Shown: positions 27,891 through 36,802, counted from the first letter of the stretch. The stretch is DNA of 64,000 nt from Planctomycetota bacterium (GCA_014584315.1 JACTNA010000009.1:62001-126000); one strand, 5' to 3'. Made by a program: numbers and translations. The notes: generated from the letters alone by a model not told the origin.

Positions 27891-29102
27891 ATGTCCGATC
27901 CCGCCACGACTCCGCGCCGGCAGCCCGTCGTCGCGTGCCAGGGCGTGACCAAGGTCTTCAAGGACTTCTGGATGCGCGACCGCGCCCGCGCGGTGGACTC
28001 CCTCACCTTCGAGGTCTACCCGCGCGAAGTCTTCGGGCTGCTCGGGCCGAACGGCTCCGGCAAGAGCACGACGATCAAGATGATCCTCGGGCTGCTCCGC
28101 CCCACCTCGGGACGAATCGCCGTCTTCGCGCGACCGCCCTCCGACGTCGCCATCAAGCGACGCATCGGCTACCTGCCCGAAGAGTCCTACCTCTACCCCT
28201 TCCTCAACGCCCGCGAAACCCTCGAGTACTACGGCAAACTCTTCGAGATCGAGCACGCCGTCCGACGCCGACGCATCGACGAACTCCTCGACATGGTCGG
28301 CCTCACCCACGCCCAGTACCGACCGGTCCGCGACTACTCCAAGGGCATGCAGCGACGCATCGGCATCGCGCAGGCCCTCATCAACGACCCCGACCTCCTC
28401 ATCCTCGACGAACCCACCACAGGACTCGACCCCATCGGCACACGCCAGGTCAAGGACCTCATCGTCGAACTCGGACGGCGCGGAAAGACCGTCCTCCTCT
28501 CCAGCCACCTCCTCGCCGACGTCGAGGACTGCGTCGACCGGCTCGTCATCCTCTACGGCGGACGCAAGCGCGACGAGGGCACCTGCGATTCCATGCTCGA
28601 ACGCCGATCTCGCACCGCCATCGAGACCGACGCCCTCGACGACCAAACCATCGCCGAGATCGACGCCCTCCTCCGCAGGCGTTCCGGCGGCCGGCAGGCC
28701 GTCCTCCGCATCGGGCACCCACGCCAGACGCTCGAAGAGAAGTTCCTCGACATCGTCGAGCAGGCCCAGCGCGAACGCGCCGCCACCAGCGGCGTCGTCC
28801 ACGGCGGCGCAACCGCGGCGTTCCTGCGCGCCCCGGAGTCCGCCGAGGGCGAAGCCCTCATCTCCGACCTCATCGCACGGGAACCCCCCACTCCGCCCGC
28901 CCCGCCCGCCGCCCCGGAGACGCCCGGGTCGTCCGACGTGCTCGACGCCCTCGTGGATCAGGGACGCGACAAGGCCGACACGGACGCCACGCCGACGCGG
29001 AGCGCCGAGCCTGCCCCGCCCGACGAGAGCGTCGATGAGTCCGTGATCTCCTCGCTGCTCGACCGCCCGCACGACGACGACCAGCCGGGGCGCACGCCGT
29101 GA
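27891..29102 (+). CDS. ABC transporter ATPase (ABC-2 exporter type) with long C-terminal extension
   Basis: A 403-residue protein. The nucleotide-binding domain (about 15-235) has Walker A GPNGSGKST, the Q-loop region RRIGYLPEESYL, the signature YSKGMQRRIGIA, Walker B LLILDEPTTGLDP and the H-loop SSHLLADVE, and so is intact. From about residue 240 the sequence becomes a low-complexity acidic tail (Ala/Pro/Glu/Asp) of some 165 residues with no obvious fold. It would power the permease encoded immediately after it, whose GTG overlaps its TGA by four bases. Twelve bases separate it from the third SPFH gene. Confidence 0.93.
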   Translation: MSDPATTPRRQPVVACQGVTKVFKDFWMRDRARAVDSLTFEVYPREVFGLLGPNGSGKSTTIKMILGLLRPTSGRIAVFARPPSDVAIKRRIGYLPEESYLYPFLNARETLEYYGKLFEIEHAVRRRRIDELLDMVGLTHAQYRPVRDYSKGMQRRIGIAQALINDPDLLILDEPTTGLDPIGTRQVKDLIVELGRRGKTVLLSSHLLADVEDCVDRLVILYGGRKRDEGTCDSMLERRSRTAIETDALDDQTIAEIDALLRRRSGGRQAVLRIGHPRQTLEEKFLDIVEQAQRERAATSGVVHGGATAAFLRAPESAEGEALISDLIAREPPTPPAPPAAPETPGSSDVLDALVDQGRDKADTDATPTRSAEPAPPDESVDESVISSLLDRPHDDDQPGRTP

Positions 29103-31021
29103 ATATCCGCGACGCGATCCGACGCCTCAACACCCTCCAGCGTTCGCTCGCGTTCAAGGTCATCGCGTCGATCGTCATCGTCGCGGCGGCGACCGTCGGC
29201 TTCGCGGCCTACGCCGTCTACCGCACCGCGCCCCTGGCCGCGCCCATCATCGAACCACCCGAGACGCCCGCGCCCCCGCGCACCGGCGCGGCCGACGACC
29301 CGATCGAATCGACCCGCCTCGCCCTCGAGCAGATCCTCTCGGCGCGAACCGACACCACCGCGCTGGGCGTCGGCGTCGCGGCCGTCGCCGGGCTGGCGCT
29401 GCTCGTCACCTGGTTCGGACTCGCGCTCACCTACCTCGCGCTCCTCGCCGCCGTCGCGCTCGTCGCCCTGCCGCTCCTGCTCGCCGACGAGACCCGCAAC
29501 CTCGGCCTGCTCGCCGGAGGGGCGGCCGTCCTCACGGGCGCGTTCACCATCCTCCTCGAGGCCGCCCGCGTCGCGCTCGCGGGCAGCGGCCCCGTCCGCG
29601 CCGTCGCCCGCAACGTCCTCGCCGAGGCCGTGCGCATGAAGTTCTCCCTCGTCTTCATCGTCATCCTCATCGTCGGACTCGCCGCCCTGCCCGGCGTGCT
29701 CGACGAGTCGCAGCCGCTCCGCTACCGCGTGCAGACCTTCATGAGTTTCGGCACCGGCCTCTCCTACTGGGTCATCGCCGTGCTGACCGTCCTCTTCTCC
29801 GCCGCGACCGTCGCCTTCGAGCAGCGCGACCGGATCATCTGGCAGACCATGACCAAGCCCGTCGCCCCGTGGCAGTACGTCCTCGGCAAATGGCTCGGCG
29901 TCACCGCGCTCAGCGGCGTCCTGCTCGCCGTCTGCTCCACCGGCGTCTTCCTCTTTGTCGATTACCTCCGAACACGCCCCGCCGTCGGCGAGCGCGAGGC
30001 CTACGTCGCCGCGTCCCAGGACGAGTACGTCACCGAGGACCGCCTCGTCCTCGAAACGCAGGTCCTCGCCGCCCGGGTGACCGTGGACATCGACCCGCCG
30101 GTGAAGCCCACCGACGCCGAGTTCCGCGCCGCAGTCGAGGAGTTCATCCGCAACGAACGCGTCGGCAACGAGTCCTTCGCCCGCGAGCCCGCGGAGCGCA
30201 AGAAGGTCGAGGAAGACCTCTACAAGAGCTGGGAACGCGCCTACCGCGCCGTCCCGCCCGGCGGCTTCAAGCACTACGTCTACAAGGGACTCGCCCAGGC
30301 CCGCGCCGCCAACGCCCCCATCACCTTCCGCCACCGGGTCGACGCCGGCTCGAACGCCCCAGACGAGTTCGTCTACGTCACCTTCGTCTTCGGGACCGAA
30401 AGCCCCCAGATCTACGTCCGCCGCATGAGCCTCGGTTTCTACCACTCCATGACCATCCCGGCCGCCGTTGTCGAGTCCGGCGGCGAGGTCCGGCTCGCCG
30501 TCGCGAACGGCAACATCCAGAACGGCGTGCCCAACCCCGACACGATCAGTTTCCCCCCCGGCGGCCTCGAACTCTCCTACTCCGCCGGGAGTTACCGCGC
30601 CAACTTCGCGCGCGGCGTCCTCCTCCTCTGGGCCAAACTCGCCTTCCTCTCCATGCTCACCATCCTCGCCTCCACCTCGCTCAGTTTCCCCGTGACGTGC
30701 CTGGTGGCCTTCGGCGCGTTCCTCGCCGCCGAAGGCTCCCTCTACATGAGCGGCGCGCTCGAGCACTTCCGCACCGAGGACGAGCAGGGCAACGTCAATC
30801 ACCTCCTCGTCGTCGCCGAGTGGATCACCCTCGGCGTCGCCTGGGTCTTCTCCGGCTACGGCGAGATCCGACCGACCGTCAAACTCGTCGAGGGCAGGCT
30901 CATCCCCTGGGCCGAGGTCGCCCGCGGGCTGGGCGTCCTCGCCGCCCTCACCGCCGCCCTCTACGGCGCGGCCGTCCTCGCCTTCCGCAGACGCGAGCTC
31001 GCCACCTACTCCGGCCACTGA
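29099..31021 (+). CDS. ABC-2 type transporter permease with large extracytoplasmic domain
   Basis: A 640-residue membrane protein. The first hydrophobic segment (about 20-42) is followed by a helical bundle, then the ABC-2 core with FVEQ-like coupling sequence VAFEQRDRIIWQTMTKPVAP and GKWLGVTALSGVL. A soluble region of about 190 residues (about 300-490) including ITFRHRVDAGSNAPDEF lies between helices and is probably outside the cytoplasm. Three or four helices end the protein. The GTG start overlaps the ATPase stop codon. The same domain order as the permease at 21593 suggests gene duplication. The exported substrate is unknown. Confidence 0.87.
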   Translation: MNIRDAIRRLNTLQRSLAFKVIASIVIVAAATVGFAAYAVYRTAPLAAPIIEPPETPAPPRTGAADDPIESTRLALEQILSARTDTTALGVGVAAVAGLALLVTWFGLALTYLALLAAVALVALPLLLADETRNLGLLAGGAAVLTGAFTILLEAARVALAGSGPVRAVARNVLAEAVRMKFSLVFIVILIVGLAALPGVLDESQPLRYRVQTFMSFGTGLSYWVIAVLTVLFSAATVAFEQRDRIIWQTMTKPVAPWQYVLGKWLGVTALSGVLLAVCSTGVFLFVDYLRTRPAVGEREAYVAASQDEYVTEDRLVLETQVLAARVTVDIDPPVKPTDAEFRAAVEEFIRNERVGNESFAREPAERKKVEEDLYKSWERAYRAVPPGGFKHYVYKGLAQARAANAPITFRHRVDAGSNAPDEFVYVTFVFGTESPQIYVRRMSLGFYHSMTIPAAVVESGGEVRLAVANGNIQNGVPNPDTISFPPGGLELSYSAGSYRANFARGVLLLWAKLAFLSMLTILASTSLSFPVTCLVAFGAFLAAEGSLYMSGALEHFRTEDEQGNVNHLLVVAEWITLGVAWVFSGYGEIRPTVKLVEGRLIPWAEVARGLGVLAALTAALYGAAVLAFRRRELATYSGH

Positions 31022-31076
31022 ACGATCCCGCACACGCCCGCCGGCGTACCACACGGGCGAACGACGGAGACGCGAC

Positions 31077-33056
31077 ATGCGACGCGACACCTTCGTGCAG
31101 ACCATCGCCGCCGCGGCCGCGATCGTCGCCCTCGGCGCGTCCGCCCTGCTCGGCGCGCAACTCACCTCCTCCGCCGGGCAGCACAAACTCGTCTACACCG
31201 ACCGCGCCGAGGACGGCGACCCGCCGCAGGTCGCGGTCGGCATCGCCATGGGCGCGTTCCGCGGCGTCTTCGTGAACTTCCTCTGGCTCCGAGCCAACAC
31301 CCTCAAGGAGGAGGGCAAGTTCTACGAGGCCCTCGAACTCGCACGCGCCATCACCCGCCTCCAGCCCCGCTTCCCCCAGGTCTGGGTCTTCCACGCCTGG
31401 AACATGGCGTACAACATCTCCGTCTCCACCCACACGCAGGACGAACGGTGGCAGTGGGTGCAGGCCGGCATCCGGCTGCTGCGCGACGAGGCGATCCCCG
31501 CCAACCCCAACGACATGCTCCTGCACAAGGAACTCGCCTGGATCTACCTCCACAAGATCGCCGGCATCACCGACGACGCCAACCAGTTCTACAAGCGCAA
31601 GGTCGCGGAGGAATGGACGATCAACCTCGGCGAGCCGCCCCCCCCCACACCCAAGGACCGCAGCACCGCCAACGCGATCAACCGGTACGTCGAGTGGCTC
31701 ACCCCCGTCGCCGACGCCGCCCGAACCCCCGAGGAACTCGCCCGCCGATCCCCCGCCGCCGCCGATCTGCTGCGCCGGATCCAGACGCAGGTCGGCGACC
31801 CGCCCGACCGAACGCTCCTGCGGCGCTACGAGCGGCTCAACGCGCTGGAACGCTCGGCGGTGCGCCGGCAGGTCGAGGCGACCATGGGCCCCAACAACGC
31901 CGCCATGCTCGCCCTCATGCGCGACACCCAGTACGCCGACGCCTGGCCCGAACTGCTCGCCTTCGTGCGCCGCAGAACGCTCACAGCCGAGTACCGCATG
32001 GACCCGCTGCGCATGATCCGCTACACCCGCAAGTACGGCCCGATCGACTGGCGCCACCCCGCCGCCCACGCGCTCTACTGGGGCGCCAAGGGCGTCGAAG
32101 AAGCCCTCGGTCGGTGGCACGAGGGCAACAAACGAGACTTCGACTTCATCAACTCCGACCGCATCGTCATCCAGTCGCTCCAGGAGCTGTACCGATCCGG
32201 CGAAATCTACTTCAACTTCCTCGAGTTCACCAGCGGCATGGAGAGTTTCTACATGGCCTCGGTCAACCCCCACTTCGTCGATTCCTACGGCGAAGTGCTG
32301 GCCGAACTCGTGCAGCGGTCGTGGGCCGACCAGCCCGACCGGCCCTACACCGTCTACGCCGCCGGGTACGAGAACTTCCTGAAGGACGCCGTGCGGTTCT
32401 TCTACCGCCGCGGGCAGTACGACGAGGCCGAACGCCACTACCGGAAACTCGGCGCGCTCACCATCGGCGGCAGGTCGTACGCCCAGCTGAACGACCCCAT
32501 GCGCGCCTGGGACTACTCCAGGCCGCTCCAGGAGTTCGTCCACTTCGAACTCCAGAACGAACGCATCCTCTCCGCCTATGTCGCTGTCTCCGAGATCGTC
32601 GGCGCCCTCCAGGGCGCCTACGCCTCCGGCCTGCTCGGCGACGACGAGGAACTCTTCCGCGCCCAGTTCGACTACGCCCGAACCGCGCACGCCTTCTACA
32701 TGCAACGCCAACTCCGCGAGACCGTCGCCATGGGCGCCCAGGCCGGACGCACCGAGTTCCTCGACCGCGACTTCCGCATCGTCGCCGGCCAGGTCTTCCG
32801 CGAACTCGTCATGCTCGTGCCCGTCGCCGACGCCTCCGCGATGTACAACCGCGCCCCCGACGACCTGCGCCGCTTCGTCTACGACCTCCTCGCCGAGACC
32901 TACCGCGAGCCGATGGACGCGCTCGCCCGCGAGCAGACCGGCGAGTCCTTCAACGACCTCTTCCCCGAGCCGACCGGCATGGCCGCCCACCGCGCCATGA
33001 TGGAGCAGCGGGCGCTCGAACGCGCGGAGCAACGCATCGACGTCGCGCCGAAGTAG
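31077..33056 (+). CDS. Large exported helical-repeat protein of the SPFH/ABC cluster
   Basis: A 659-residue protein with an N-terminal hydrophobic segment (about 6-28, VALGASALLGAQL) and an otherwise helical, Arg/Glu/Tyr-rich body. Paired helices such as FYEALELARAITRLQPRFPQ and YDEAERHYRKLGALTIGGRS are TPR-like. Repeated aromatic motifs (RPYTVYAAGYENFL, YAQLNDPMRAWDYSRP) suggest a conserved planctomycete family that I cannot name. It is 55 bases after the permease and is the last gene of the cluster; downstream comes a repeat-rich gap. A role in presenting or receiving the exporter's substrate is inference from position only. Confidence 0.75.
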   Translation: MRRDTFVQTIAAAAAIVALGASALLGAQLTSSAGQHKLVYTDRAEDGDPPQVAVGIAMGAFRGVFVNFLWLRANTLKEEGKFYEALELARAITRLQPRFPQVWVFHAWNMAYNISVSTHTQDERWQWVQAGIRLLRDEAIPANPNDMLLHKELAWIYLHKIAGITDDANQFYKRKVAEEWTINLGEPPPPTPKDRSTANAINRYVEWLTPVADAARTPEELARRSPAAADLLRRIQTQVGDPPDRTLLRRYERLNALERSAVRRQVEATMGPNNAAMLALMRDTQYADAWPELLAFVRRRTLTAEYRMDPLRMIRYTRKYGPIDWRHPAAHALYWGAKGVEEALGRWHEGNKRDFDFINSDRIVIQSLQELYRSGEIYFNFLEFTSGMESFYMASVNPHFVDSYGEVLAELVQRSWADQPDRPYTVYAAGYENFLKDAVRFFYRRGQYDEAERHYRKLGALTIGGRSYAQLNDPMRAWDYSRPLQEFVHFELQNERILSAYVAVSEIVGALQGAYASGLLGDDEELFRAQFDYARTAHAFYMQRQLRETVAMGAQAGRTEFLDRDFRIVAGQVFRELVMLVPVADASAMYNRAPDDLRRFVYDLLAETYREPMDALAREQTGESFNDLFPEPTGMAAHRAMMEQRALERAEQRIDVAPK

Positions 33057-33067
33057 CGCGCAGCATG

Positions 33068-33095
33068 GAACGCGAACGACGCGAAGCACGCGAAG
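33068..33095. repeat. Triplet of 9-bp GCGAA repeats
   Basis: gaacgcgaa, cgacgcgaa and gcacgcgaa in tandem, beginning 11 bases after the stop of the preceding gene. Same design as the triplets at 713 and 49714. Confidence 0.75.
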
Positions 33096-33124
33096 GGATG
33101 CAGATTGGGAGAGAGTCACGCGCC

Positions 33125-33165
33125 GTCATGCGGATCGTGGGACGTCCTTGCGCATTGGGTACCCC
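33125..33165. repeat. Direct repeat, left copy (about 40 bp)
   Basis: gtcatgcggatcgtgggac and the sequence after it recur with a few changes at 33486-33526 (gtcatacggatcgtgggat), in the same orientation and 361 bases apart. The two copies flank the REP-like hairpins. Confidence 0.6.
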
Positions 33166-33267
33166 GTCACTCCGTGGTGGCTCCGTCTCTTCCACCTCTA
33201 CCATCGCGCACGCGCCTCCCACAATCCGCGCAACGGCCTCCTGAGCCGGTGCGCCGGCACAGTGCCC

Positions 33268-33457
33268 CAGCCCGAAGGGCTGCATCGTTCGTAGCCGGGG
33301 GTGGAGGAGGCTTTGCGACGACACCCCCGGAACGCGCGGCCCACACTTCCCCTTCTATTTGCGTTCGGCAGCCCGAAGGGCTGCTCGTGATCATCCGGGA
33401 GTCTCGCTCGAAGACTCGCTCGACCCCCGGCTACTGACGGTGCAGCCCTCCGGGCTG
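33268..33457. repeat. REP-like hairpin cluster (cagcccgaagggctg)
   Basis: Perfect 15-base hairpins cagcccgaagggctg at 33268-33282 and 33369-33383, and the variant cagccctccgggctg at 33443-33457 (a degenerate copy begins at 33469). The outer two are followed and preceded by matching sequence in opposite orientation: gtagccggggg on the left, cccccggctac on the right. This is the organisation of REP/MITE-like intergenic elements; no transposase is present. Confidence 0.75.
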
Positions 33458-33485
33458 AACAGTCGGCACAGCCCGTTGGGATGAA

Positions 33486-33526
33486 GTCATACGGATCGTG
33501 GGATGTCCTCACACTCGGGTACTCTG
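33486..33526. repeat. Direct repeat, right copy (about 40 bp)
   Basis: Partner of the copy at 33125-33165; runs straight into the octamer array at the end of purC. Confidence 0.6.
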
Positions 33527-33530
33527 CTGC

Positions 33531-33569
33531 TCCGTCACTCCATCACTCCATCACCCCGTCACCCCGTCA
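33531..33569. repeat. Octamer array at the purC stop codon
   Basis: On the minus strand the units read TGACGGGG, TGACGGGG, TGATGGAG, TGATGGAG, TGACGGAG. The second TGA is the purC stop codon (33559-33561), so the first unit is still coding. The unit is a variant of those at 767 and 49784. Confidence 0.85.
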
Positions 33570-34539
33570 GCCGACGCGCCGCCTCCTCGTACCGCGACAC
33601 CGTCCCCGCCACGACCTCCGGCGGCAGCGCCGGCCCGGGCGCGCGCTTGTCCCACGTCCCCGCCTCCACCAGCCCCTCCAGGTACTCACGCACGAACTGC
33701 TTGTCGAAACTCGCCTGCGCACGCCCCGGCTCGTAGCGGTCCGCGGGCCAGAACCGCGAACTGTCCGGCGTCAGCGCCTCGTCGACCAGCATCGGCTCCC
33801 CGCCCTCCGCCCGCCCGTCCGCGCCGATCGGCACGCCGAACTCGAACTTCGTATCCGCGATGATGATCCCGCGCTCGAGCGCGTGCGCCGCCGCCGCGGT
33901 GTAGATCGCCACCGAGACCTCGCGCAACCGGCGCATCAGCCCCTCCCCCACCATCGCCGCCGCTCGCTCGAACGGGATGTTCTCGTCGTGCCTCCCCTGC
34001 TCCTCCTTCGTCGCCGGCGTGAAGATCGGCTCGGGCAGGCGGTCGCACCGGCGAAGGCCCGCGGGCAACCCCACGCCGCAGACCGCGCCCGTCGCGCGAT
34101 AGTCCTTCCACCCCGAGCCTTCGAGGTACCCGCGCACCACGCACTCCACCGGCACCACCCGGCACGCCCGCGCGATCATCACCCGCCCGTGCAGGCTCCC
34201 GCGCGGCGTATCCCCAGGCCCGAACGCCGAGGCCGGAACCTCCGACGCCTCCGTCGAGAGCAGGTGCGTCCGGCACAAGCCCCGCGCCTCGATCCACCGA
34301 AGCCAGAACGCCGCGATCGCCGTCAGCAATCGGCCCTTCCCCGGCACCGGCGTCGGCATCACTACGTCGAACGCCGACAGGCGATCGGACGCCACGATCA
34401 ACAGCCGAGGCCGACCCCCGCCGTCCGGCGGCAGGTCGTACACGTCCCGGACCTTCCCCCGACGCCTTCCCGGCAGCGAGAGCCGGGACTCGAAAAGCGC
34501 GGCCTCCGACCCCGAGCAAGACCCGCATGAGGTGGTCAT
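33559..34539 (-). CDS. purC: Phosphoribosylaminoimidazole-succinocarboxamide synthase
   Basis: The 326-residue enzyme (SAICAR synthetase) condenses CAIR with aspartate using ATP in de novo purine synthesis. Diagnostic motifs are GKVRDVYDLP at the N-terminus (ATP site), IVASDRLSAFDVVMPTPVPGKG, VECVVRGYLEGSGWKDY and IIIADTKFEFG followed by VDEALTPDSSRFWP. The length and the domain order fit the longer bacterial/eukaryotic form. The start at 34539 follows from the position of the GKVRDVY region and removes an Arg/Gly-rich leader. A single gene, divergent from the GH10-like gene, with its last codons in the octamer array. Confidence 0.95.
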   Translation of the reverse strand: MTTSCGSCSGSEAALFESRLSLPGRRRGKVRDVYDLPPDGGGRPRLLIVASDRLSAFDVVMPTPVPGKGRLLTAIAAFWLRWIEARGLCRTHLLSTEASEVPASAFGPGDTPRGSLHGRVMIARACRVVPVECVVRGYLEGSGWKDYRATGAVCGVGLPAGLRRCDRLPEPIFTPATKEEQGRHDENIPFERAAAMVGEGLMRRLREVSVAIYTAAAAHALERGIIIADTKFEFGVPIGADGRAEGGEPMLVDEALTPDSSRFWPADRYEPGRAQASFDKQFVREYLEGLVEAGTWDKRAPGPALPPEVVAGTVSRYEEAARRLTG

Positions 34540-34606
34540 GGCCGGATCGTAGAGCCGGGCGCCGCGCCCGGCGGTCGGCGCGCCCACAATCCCCCCCACA
34601 CCCGGG

Positions 34607-34634
34607 TTGCAGTCCGCCGCCGGACGGGGACAAT
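34607..34634 (+). promoter_or_regulatory. Promoter-like element for the GH10-like gene
   Basis: TTGCAG (34607-34612), 16 bases, then GACAAT (34629-34634) followed by GCC, 52 bases upstream of the next start. The GACAATGCC string recalls GATAATGCC at 57843. Confidence 0.5.
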
Positions 34635-34685
34635 GCCCCTGTCGTCCGGCGGCCGCCGGGGGGCGCAGGGAGGACGCCGCTCGCC

Positions 34686-36359
34686 ATGCTGAACTTCGTC
34701 GTCTTCAACGGCGGGCCGGAGAACGCCATCCGCCTCGGGCACGCCTACCTGCTCGGCCCCGACGATGTCCCCGCGCCCGCCTCGCTCCGGGCCGACGACG
34801 GGATCATCCACTGCGACAAGGGCGCGGACGGCTCCGCGGGCCTTGCCCTCCAGTTCCCGCTCGAGGGCCTCCCGCCCGCGCCCGACGGCGGCGTCGTCCC
34901 CAGCATCGGACTCGTCACGGTGCAGACCTGCCTCCTCCCGCAGCGCGAAAGCCCCTACCTCCTCAGCCTCGAACTCGCCCGCCACCGGATCATGACCTTC
35001 CTCAACCGGCTCGAAGACTGGAGCCTCTTCGACCTGCCCGCCGACGACCCGATCCTCAGGCAGTTCGAGCGCGCCCGCCAGACCTTCACCGCCGCCCTGG
35101 TCGCGCCGAGACACCCCACGGAACAGGACCCCCACGGCTACTCCGCCGAGGCCGACCGCCTGGCACGCGAGTCGCTCGCCCTCGCCATCGACGCCGGCGA
35201 ACGCCTCGCGCTCCTCAACGCCCAACGCCAACTCGAGCGGCGCCTCTCCGGACGCCTCTACGCCGACGCGGCGGAGCGCTACGCCGCGGCGTCCGGCGAC
35301 GCCCCCCCCGCCAACGCCCCGATCATCCTCCAGAACTCGGTCGGCGTGACCCTGCCCGGCCGTGCGCTGGTCGGGTGCGAGGTCTCCCCACGCTCGTTCA
35401 CCGAAGCGCACCAACGGGCCGCCCTCTCCGCGTGCGACTTCATCTCCCTGCCCATGCGCTGGGTCGACATGGAGCCGGGCGAGGGCGAGTACAGCTTCAC
35501 CGGCACCGACCGGTGGATCGAGTGGGCCGTGCGCAAGGCCAAACTGCCCGTGCACGCCGGCCCGATCGTCGACTTCCGCCCCGCCAGCGTGCCCGACTGG
35601 CTCTACATCTGGGAGAACGACTACGAGACCCTGCGCGAACTCGTCTACGAGCACGTCCGAACCATCGTCACCCGCTACCGACGAACCGTCACACGATGGA
35701 CCGTCGCCTCCGGCCTCCACGTGAACTCGAGTTTCCGCCTCTCCTACGAGCAGATGCTCGACCTGACGCGCCTCTGCGTCCTCCTCGTCCGCAAGTTGCA
35801 GCCCGCCGCCAAGGTCCAGGTCGAGATCGACCAGCCCTGGGGCGAGTACTACGCGACCAACCGGCAGTCGCTCCCCCCGCTCGTCTACGCCGACACCATC
35901 GCCCAGGCCGGCATCGCCGTCGATGCGTACGCGCTGCGGCTGCACGCCGGCACCGCCGAGCCGGGATGCTCCACGCGCGACCTCATGGCGCTCTCATCGA
36001 TCCTCGACCGCTACGCCGCGCTCGAACGCCCCATCGTCGTCTCGTCGCTCGCCGCGCCGAGCCGCGCCGAGCCGGCGACCGAGGCGATCGAGCCCGGCCG
36101 CTGGCGCGCCGAGTGGAGCGAGTCCACCCAGGCCGAGTGGCTCAGCAAGGCCATGGCGATCGCGCTCGCAAAGCCCTTCGTCCACAGCGTCTGCTGGTCC
36201 GAACTCGCCGACGCCTCGGCACGACCCGAGGCGCCCGACTGCGGGCTGATGACCGCCACCGGCCAGCCCAAGGCCGCCCTCGCTCGCCTGATCGATCTGC
36301 GCGCTTCGCTCAACGCCGGCCGATCGCCGCCCGACCTCGCCGTGGGGATGCTCTCGTGA
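34686..36359 (+). CDS. GH10-like protein lacking both catalytic glutamates
   Basis: A 557-residue protein. The C-terminal part (about 230-540) follows the TIM-barrel pattern of glycoside hydrolase family 10 xylanases: FISLPMRWVDMEPGEGEYSF and the W at SVPDWLY correspond to conserved GH10 positions. However, the acid/base segment that reads WDVVNE in active enzymes is WTVASG here (338-343), and the nucleophile segment usually near TELD is VVSSLA (about 451-456). The N-terminal 200 residues are unrelated and may be a binding domain. No signal peptide is visible. GGGAGGA about 12 bases upstream supports the start at 34686. It overlaps the next gene by four bases (GTGA). Likely a pseudoenzyme or carbohydrate-binding protein. 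Confidence 0.72.
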   Translation: MLNFVVFNGGPENAIRLGHAYLLGPDDVPAPASLRADDGIIHCDKGADGSAGLALQFPLEGLPPAPDGGVVPSIGLVTVQTCLLPQRESPYLLSLELARHRIMTFLNRLEDWSLFDLPADDPILRQFERARQTFTAALVAPRHPTEQDPHGYSAEADRLARESLALAIDAGERLALLNAQRQLERRLSGRLYADAAERYAAASGDAPPANAPIILQNSVGVTLPGRALVGCEVSPRSFTEAHQRAALSACDFISLPMRWVDMEPGEGEYSFTGTDRWIEWAVRKAKLPVHAGPIVDFRPASVPDWLYIWENDYETLRELVYEHVRTIVTRYRRTVTRWTVASGLHVNSSFRLSYEQMLDLTRLCVLLVRKLQPAAKVQVEIDQPWGEYYATNRQSLPPLVYADTIAQAGIAVDAYALRLHAGTAEPGCSTRDLMALSSILDRYAALERPIVVSSLAAPSRAEPATEAIEPGRWRAEWSESTQAEWLSKAMAIALAKPFVHSVCWSELADASARPEAPDCGLMTATGQPKAALARLIDLRASLNAGRSPPDLAVGMLS

Positions 36360-36802
36360 ACGAACGCACGCCCTCAGGCCCCGATTGGACCGGAGGACCG
36401 TCCAAGTGGGCGGCCGTCGCCATCCTCGGCAGCGCCTCGATCGTCGGCATCGGATGGTCGATCGCCACGCGGCACCCCGCGCCGGCATCCGCGCACGCCG
36501 CCGGCACCACGCTCGTCCCGCCGGGCGAAACGGCGAGCGAACGCCCCCCCCGCGACTCGCTCCGCCCGGTCGCGGAGGACCGCCCGGACCCGACGCCCTC
36601 CATCGCCCGCCGGATCGACCTCAACTCCGCCTCCGCCGCCGAACTCCAGGCGCTGCCCGGCATCGGGCCTGCCCTCGCCGCGCGCATCATCGACGACCGC
36701 AACGCCAACGGCCCCTTCGCCTCGGTGGACGACCTCCAGCGCGTCCGCGGCATCGGACCCATCACCGTCGAGAAGATCCGCCCCCTCGCCACCACCCGCT
36801 GA
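36356..36802 (+). CDS. ComEA-like helix-hairpin-helix protein
   Basis: A 148-residue protein with one membrane-anchor segment (about 15-38) and a C-terminal double helix-hairpin-helix domain: LNSASAAELQALPGIGPALA and VDDLQRVRGIGPITVEKIRP. This is the DNA-binding domain of ComEA, which binds incoming DNA on the outside of the membrane during transformation, and of related proteins. A Pro/Thr/Glu-rich linker joins anchor and domain. The GTG at 36356 overlaps the stop of the GH10-like gene. Other competence genes are not in the window, so a role in DNA uptake is only inferred. Confidence 0.85.
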   Translation: MNERTPSGPDWTGGPSKWAAVAILGSASIVGIGWSIATRHPAPASAHAAGTTLVPPGETASERPPRDSLRPVAEDRPDPTPSIARRIDLNSASAAELQALPGIGPALAARIIDDRNANGPFASVDDLQRVRGIGPITVEKIRPLATTR

